Of a DNA stretch of 10,077 nucleotides, positions 5,700-10,077 are shown in pieces. The position numbers and the translations under genes were made by a program. Below the pieces are notes generated by a model. It made no database searches and was not told the DNA's origin. It saw nothing but the letters and a program-made list of their open reading frames with translations. Positions within the stretch are counted from its first letter, which is position 1. Each line of letters begins with the position of its first letter. This DNA is from an uncultured Pirellula sp. (GTDB lineage: Bacteria > Planctomycetota > Planctomycetia > Pirellulales > Pirellulaceae), in assembly GCA_903892365.1 (NCBI GenBank), contig CAITIF010000877.1, positions 1 through 10,077 on the forward strand, given 5' to 3'.

Positions 5700-8219
5700 A
5701 TGATTTTATCAAGCAGTGTAAGACGTGTTCTTTCAAGCAAGCTCGCCATCGCTTGCTTTTTTGTGAGTTTGGTTTTTCCTTGGTTTGCACGCAACACCTG
5801 GTCTTTCGATGAAGATCAAATGGCATTCTTTGAGGAACGGATTCGACCTGTGCTTGTCGAGCATTGTTACGAATGTCATTCTGCGAGATCGGGTGAATCC
5901 AAGGGCGGGTTGCTTTTGGACTCTCGCAAGGGAGTTACTCTAGGGGGTGATTCGGGAAGCTCGATCGATCTAGTAAACCCGGACCAGAGTTTGATTCTGG
6001 GCGCGCTGCGATACGACGATTTAAAGATGCCACCTTCTGGCAAACTTTCGGACCAAGTGATCGATGATTTTGCGAAATGGATCGCCATGGGGGCACCGGA
6101 TCCACGTGACGAGGCGGCTACGGTTGCTCCGAGCCTTACGGTCGATTGGGAGGGTGCTAAGAATTTTTGGTCGTTTCAACCTCGTACAGCAGTCAATCCT
6201 GCCAAGGCTTCTTCGGAGTGGTGTAGGAATCCCATCGATTCATTTGTCGAGCAGAAGCGAAATGCGGCAGGGGTTCAACCTGTTGAAGAAACGAGTCGTG
6301 CGACATGGCTTCGACGAGTCTATATCGATCTGGTCGGAATTCCGCCGACTCCAGAAGAGTCCATGGCATTTGAGCAAAGCGCGGAACCTGATATCTACGA
6401 GCGGACTGTTGACGCGTTGCTTGCATCGCCAACCTATGGACAACGTTGGGGTCGGTACTGGCTGGATCTAGCCCGATATGCGGATTCCAACGGAGCGGAC
6501 GAGAATCATGCATATCCCGTGGCTTGGCGATATCGCGATTATGTTGTCGATTCGTTCAATCGCGATACACCGTACCATCTTTTTGTGCGCGAGCAGCTCG
6601 CTGGCGATCTCTTGATTTCATCCAGCAATCCACAGGCGTCCTCGCTGAGCGAAGCCGATCAAAGGCGATTGATTGCTGCTACGGGCTTCTTGGTGATTGG
6701 CCCCAAGATGTTAGCGGAACAAGACAAGCCAAAATTGGTTGCCGACCTCGTAGACGAGCAAATCGACACGATGGGCAAAGTGTTTCTTGGTTTGACGATT
6801 GGATGCGCTCGGTGTCACGATCATAAGTTCGATCCAATTCTAGCAAGTGACTATTATGCGCTGGCCAGTGTCTTTCACAGCACAAAATCGATGGAGCATT
6901 TGAATCACGTTGCCCAGTGGAACGAACGTGAGCTTCCGGATTCAGAGATCGTTCGCAGCATGGCTGTCCATGATACGAAAATAGAACAGGCGAATCTGCA
7001 AGTTCAGCAGCACACTTCGGAACTGATGCAAAAGCATGCGATACCAGCGGATTCGCCCGAGCCTTCGAAGCAGCTAGAAAGCGTTTTGAACGATTCCGAA
7101 AAGGAATCTCTTGCGAAGCTGAAGCAAGTGCATGAAGAACTTACCAAGTCTAGGCCGAAGCTACCCAAGGCGATGGCCGTTCAGGAGTCCGAGGTCCGGC
7201 TTGTCTCCGTGCATGTTCGGGGCAACCATTTGCAAATGACGGGGCAGCCGCTTGCACCTGCTGTCCCAACCATTCTGCGCAGGAGGGCAGCGACTGAAAC
7301 GTTGCAGATGGCTCCTTCCAGTTCCGGTAGATTGGAGCTGGCGAATTGGATCGCGGATGCTCAAAACCCGCTGACAGCGCGTGTCATGGTGAATCGCATT
7401 TGGCAAGGTCATTTTGGATCAGGCTTGGTATCCACCGGATCGAATTTTGGTTTGCGAGGGCAATTACCAACCCACCCCGAGCTCCTGGATTGGTTGGCCA
7501 ATACGTTCGTAGAAAACGATTGGTCGATCAAAGATTTGCATCGACTCATTGTGTTGTCCGCTACGTATCGAATGTCTACCGGATCGAATTCGCATTCGGA
7601 GCAGGTGGATCCTGAAAATCGACTTCTCTGGCGGCAGAATCGACGTCGACTGGAGATTGAACCACTTCGCGATTCGTTGCTTTCGATGGTTGACTTGCTG
7701 GATACCAGAGTGGGTGGTGAGGCTACCGCTGCAAGTGCAGCACCGGACGCGCGAGCGGTTTGGGCCAGCAAGATTGGGTCGGCAAGAAGAACCGTCTATT
7801 TGGAAGTGAATCGGGCAGCCATGTCCGACTTTTTAACCACTTTCGACTTTGTGGAGCCTGGAGTGTCGGTCGACCGGCGTCCGACGACGATTGTGCCGCA
7901 CCAAGCACTTTATCTGATGAACCATCCATTGCCTCTGGAAGTGGGCCGTCAGCTTGCCAGTCAGATTTGGAGCCAAGGTGGCAATGATGCCCAGCGTCTG
8001 GAGCAGGTCGTCAGGCGGGTTTATGGTAGATCTGCAACCGTTGTTGAAAAGCAGATCGTTCAAAGCGTTGCATCGAGCCGAAAAGAGGAGCAAGACGCAG
8101 CGATCTCACATTCGCTTGAATCATTTGAGTCGCTTGAAAATTGTCATTCCAGCCTTGAAACCTGGGTCAAGATTTGCCGTGCGATGTTGTTAACCAACGA
8201 GTTTCTGTATGTGGAATAG
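5700..8219 (+). CDS. PSCyt1-DUF1549-DUF1553 planctomycete cytochrome-like protein
   Basis: An 839-residue exported protein. Residues 12-30 are a hydrophobic Sec signal, and mature sequence probably begins near residue 31-37. The PSCyt1 region follows, with haem motif CYECH (56-60), GGLLLDSR (69-76) and KMPPSGKL (109-116), where M110 may be a distal haem ligand. DUF1549 covers about 175-400 ([32 protein letters not shown]) and carries a second Cxx[15 protein letters not shown] (368-380). A charged, helix-prone linker spans about 420-490. HVRGN at 505-509 leads into DUF1553 at about 543-800 ([49 protein letters not shown]). The family is expanded in planctomycetes and its role is unproven; electron transfer tied to breakdown of polymers has been suggested. 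It is shorter than many relatives, which often exceed 1000 residues. No Shine-Dalgarno is evident, but no upstream start exists. It overlaps the DUF1501 gene by 11 bases. Confidence 0.95.
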   Translation: MILSSSVRRVLSSKLAIACFFVSLVFPWFARNTWSFDEDQMAFFEERIRPVLVEHCYECHSARSGESKGGLLLDSRKGVTLGGDSGSSIDLVNPDQSLILGALRYDDLKMPPSGKLSDQVIDDFAKWIAMGAPDPRDEAATVAPSLTVDWEGAKNFWSFQPRTAVNPAKASSEWCRNPIDSFVEQKRNAAGVQPVEETSRATWLRRVYIDLVGIPPTPEESMAFEQSAEPDIYERTVDALLASPTYGQRWGRYWLDLARYADSNGADENHAYPVAWRYRDYVVDSFNRDTPYHLFVREQLAGDLLISSSNPQASSLSEADQRRLIAATGFLVIGPKMLAEQDKPKLVADLVDEQIDTMGKVFLGLTIGCARCHDHKFDPILASDYYALASVFHSTKSMEHLNHVAQWNERELPDSEIVRSMAVHDTKIEQANLQVQQHTSELMQKHAIPADSPEPSKQLESVLNDSEKESLAKLKQVHEELTKSRPKLPKAMAVQESEVRLVSVHVRGNHLQMTGQPLAPAVPTILRRRAATETLQMAPSSSGRLELANWIADAQNPLTARVMVNRIWQGHFGSGLVSTGSNFGLRGQLPTHPELLDWLANTFVENDWSIKDLHRLIVLSATYRMSTGSNSHSEQVDPENRLLWRQNRRRLEIEPLRDSLLSMVDLLDTRVGGEATAASAAPDARAVWASKIGSARRTVYLEVNRAAMSDFLTTFDFVEPGVSVDRRPTTIVPHQALYLMNHPLPLEVGRQLASQIWSQGGNDAQRLEQVVRRVYGRSATVVEKQIVQSVASSRKEEQDAAISHSLESFESLENCHSSLETWVKICRAMLLTNEFLYVE

Positions 8220-9585
8220 AACCGAATTATCCCGGCGCGCCATGCTTGGCAATGTAGGTTGTGGTTTTGGAGCGTGGATGCTTGCCTCGCTATTGCATCA
8301 GCAGTCGCACGGCATGGGATCCAAAGCACTGGATGGGCTACATTTCCCGGCGCGAGCGAAGCGGGTCATCTTTTTGTTCATGCATGGTGGTCCATCCCAG
8401 GTCGACACGTTCGATTACAAGCCGCAGTTGATTAAAGACGATGGGAAGCCTCTGCCTTTTGAGAAGCCGCGAGTGCAGTTTTCGCAGACAGGCAACTTGC
8501 TCAAGAGCCCATGGGCATTTGCACAGCATGGTGAATCCGGTGCATGGGTCAGCGAGTTGTTCCCGGAAGTAGCGAAGTGCGTCGATGACCTTTGTTTTAT
8601 CAAGTCGATGCATGGATCGAATGAAGCACATGGTGGGGCATTGCTGAAGATCCACACCGGGAGCGATACCTTTGTTCGGCCCAGCATGGGCGCTTGGATC
8701 AGCTACGGGTTGGGGAGTGAGAATGAGAACTTGCCTAGTTTCGTAACTATCAATGCAACGCTAGGTCATGGTGGAGTTCAAAACTTTGGTTCGGCCTTTT
8801 TGCCGGCCGAGCATCAAGCGACTCGGATTGGCAACTTAGCTTCTGGGATCAGCAATCTCAAGAATCCGGAACTCAGTGAATCGGATCTACGAACTCAGTT
8901 GGATCTTGCTCAATCGCTGAATCAGGGGCATTTGAAATCGGTCGGTCGCGATTCTCACTTGGAGGCACGCATTCAATCCATGGAGCTAGCATTTCGAATG
9001 CAGGCGGAGGCACCCGGTGTGTTGGATCAATCGGGCGAGACCGAAAGCACGCTGAAGATGTATGGAATTGATGCCAAGCAAACGGAGAATTTCGGGAAGC
9101 AATGTTTGTTAGCAAGAAGGCTTAGCGAATCCGGAGTGCGATTTGTTCAAGTCAGCCATAGTTATTGGGATCAGCACGATGCCCTACGCGCTCAGCACCA
9201 AGAATTGGCCAAGCAAGTCGATCTTCCGATTGCGGGCTTGCTGAAAGATTTGAAGGCACGAGGCTTGCTGGATGAGACTCTTGTGATTTGGGGGGCAGAG
9301 TTCGGTCGGACGCCAACGGCGCAAGGTACCGACGGTCGAGATCACAATCCGCATGGATTCACCTATTGGATGGCAGGAGGTGGCGTGAAACGCGGATTCT
9401 CCTATGGCGAGACCGATGAGTATGGATACTATGCGAGAGAGAACCGAGTGCATGTGCATGATTTCCATGCAACGTTGATGCATCTTCTTGGAATCGATCA
9501 CGAGAAGTTAACGTATCGATATGGCGGTCGCGATTTCCGATTGACCGACGTTCATGGTCGCGTTGTGCACGAGCTGCTTGCTTAG
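8209..9585 (+). CDS. DUF1501 protein with Tat-type signal
   Basis: A 458-residue DUF1501 protein, a family related to sulfatases and alkaline phosphatases. The N-terminus has a twin-arginine motif SRRAML (8-13) and then a hydrophobic stretch [16 protein letters not shown] (14-29), as expected for export of a folded, cofactor-loaded protein. Family blocks are visible: [18 protein letters not shown] (55-72), [12 protein letters not shown] (133-144), [10 protein letters not shown] (361-370), [17 protein letters not shown] (376-392) and [14 protein letters not shown] (415-428). The Asp and His residues in these blocks are plausible metal ligands by analogy with the alkaline phosphatase fold. The ATG lies 11 bases inside the 3' end of the DUF1549/1553 gene, so coupled translation and a shared function are likely; the two families are commonly neighbours in planctomycetes. 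Substrate and reaction are unknown. The protein looks complete. Confidence 0.95.
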   Translation: MWNRTELSRRAMLGNVGCGFGAWMLASLLHQQSHGMGSKALDGLHFPARAKRVIFLFMHGGPSQVDTFDYKPQLIKDDGKPLPFEKPRVQFSQTGNLLKSPWAFAQHGESGAWVSELFPEVAKCVDDLCFIKSMHGSNEAHGGALLKIHTGSDTFVRPSMGAWISYGLGSENENLPSFVTINATLGHGGVQNFGSAFLPAEHQATRIGNLASGISNLKNPELSESDLRTQLDLAQSLNQGHLKSVGRDSHLEARIQSMELAFRMQAEAPGVLDQSGETESTLKMYGIDAKQTENFGKQCLLARRLSESGVRFVQVSHSYWDQHDALRAQHQELAKQVDLPIAGLLKDLKARGLLDETLVIWGAEFGRTPTAQGTDGRDHNPHGFTYWMAGGGVKRGFSYGETDEYGYYARENRVHVHDFHATLMHLLGIDHEKLTYRYGGRDFRLTDVHGRVVHELLA

Positions 9586-9596
9586 TCCGTTCTAGT

Positions 9597-9684
9597 CACC
9601 GCGGTCAACTTGTGCCGCGGGTGTTAGCCGCGCCCGCCTTTCTTTGTGTGCATTCCTTATCGCGGCTATCGCCTGCAACGCAGG
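9597..9684. repeat. Cluster of GC-rich inverted repeats between convergent genes, possible terminator or REP-like element
   Basis: Several alternative hairpins overlap here. CACCGCGG (9597-9604) pairs with CCGCGGGTG (9615-9623) with one bulged base. CGCGG (9616-9620) pairs with CCGCG (9628-9632) around GTGTTAG. TAGCCGCG (9625-9632) has a perfect partner CGCGGCTA (9661-9668). CCTGC-AAC-GCAGG lies at 9672-9684. The region sits between the DUF1501 stop (9585) and the convergent gene stop (9699). The hairpins are not followed by clear T runs, so intrinsic termination is uncertain. Confidence 0.45.
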
Positions 9685-9698
9685 ATGGCAAGCTTGGT

Positions 9699-10077
9699 TT
9701 AGCGATTTGGTTTGGAGATGGGGCGCCATTGCGATTCGCGACTGCTGTCGCCTCGCAGGTCTTCGCCCGAGCTGCCTAATGAAATCGGATCAAGATTGTT
9801 GCCCGTATTGTTGCTTTGGCCTGATGTGAAGCGCCCAGGCGTGCCTGGAGATACATCAGGTAAGCCAGACTTGGTTGGGTTACGGCTCAAGCTGGTTCGG
9901 GTCGAGTCCCGTTCGGACAAGGTGATGCCAGCTCGACGCGAATCGACAGCTTCCCCTAAAGAACGGTTGCTGGAAGATCGACTGCGAGAGTTCCCTTTCG
10001 GACTGGGCCCCAGTGCAAGTAGCTTTTCGCTTTCGGCAAGGCGTTGTTCTAATTGAGCGTTCCTTGCTTCCAGTTCC
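9699..10077 (-). CDS. C-terminal end of an unidentified coiled-coil protein (start beyond window)
   Basis: A frame open from the right edge ends at TAA (9701-9699), giving 125 residues of a longer protein. It opens with ELEARNAQLEQRLAESEKLL, a heptad pattern with leucines at visible residues 2, 9, 13 and 20 and an Asn at residue 6, typical of a parallel coiled coil. The rest is a low-complexity, Ser/Arg/Gly/Asn-rich tail (for example SRSRSSSNRS), probably disordered. No catalytic motif is visible. The gene is convergent with DUF1501. I do not recognise the family. A TTG at 9920 could be taken as the start of a 73-residue protein, but the coiled coil lies upstream in the same open frame, so a partial larger gene is the better reading. 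Confidence 0.62.
   Translation of the reverse strand, partial: ELEARNAQLEQRLAESEKLLALGPSPKGNSRSRSSSNRSLGEAVDSRRAGITLSERDSTRTSLSRNPTKSGLPDVSPGTPGRFTSGQSNNTGNNLDPISLGSSGEDLRGDSSRESQWRPISKPNR

Noticed and set aside
5618..5812. A 64-codon plus-strand frame before the DUF1549 gene
   Set aside because: It overlaps the signal peptide region of the real gene in another frame and has no motif or support.
9699..9920. A complete 73-residue minus-strand gene starting at TTG 9920
   Set aside because: The same frame continues upstream to the window edge with a clear coiled-coil pattern, so the TTG is more likely internal.
9712..10056. A 114-codon plus-strand frame at the right end
   Set aside because: The opposite strand reads as a coiled coil plus disordered tail in one frame open to the window edge, which is more protein-like.

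Overview
The window looks like chromosomal DNA of a planctomycete, most likely of the Pirellulaceae. The strongest sign is a paired PSCyt1/DUF1549/DUF1553 and DUF1501 gene set, a hallmark of that phylum. The bacterial HpnCDE squalene pathway, moderate GC content and weak, inconsistent Shine-Dalgarno sequences agree with this. The assignment is inferred from gene content; no rRNA or other marker lies in the window.

Left part (1-4461): an isoprenoid block. On the minus strand, hpnC (3257-2151) is followed with an ATGA overlap by one long reading frame that starts at 2154 and leaves the window at base 1 without any stop codon. Codon-by-codon reading shows that it joins a complete HpnD (presqualene diphosphate synthase) to most of HpnE (FAD-dependent hydroxysqualene dehydroxylase) in the same frame. 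The three-step route from two farnesyl diphosphates to squalene therefore appears to be encoded by two polypeptides. Head-to-head with hpnC, 24 bases away, is ispH, which makes the IPP and DMAPP from which farnesyl diphosphate is built. A small Cys-rich protein gene follows ispH with a good ribosome binding site.

Middle part (4458-8219): an exported SGNH/GDSL hydrolase on the minus strand, whose stop overlaps the stop of the small Cys protein by 4 bases. It is divergent from a Sec-exported PSCyt1-DUF1549-DUF1553 protein with two CxxCH haem motifs, across a 234-base intergenic region.

Right part (8209-10077): a Tat-type DUF1501 protein overlaps the DUF1549/1553 gene by 11 bases, as expected of a translationally coupled pair. 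Beyond it, a cluster of GC-rich inverted repeats separates it from a convergent gene of which only the C-terminal end (coiled coil plus Ser-rich tail) is visible.

The most notable item is the HpnD-HpnE fusion, with a possible internal GTG start that could also release free HpnE. I cannot tell without searches whether this fusion has been described. No mobile elements, CRISPR arrays, tRNAs or rRNAs were seen, and no gene-free stretch exceeds about 235 bases.
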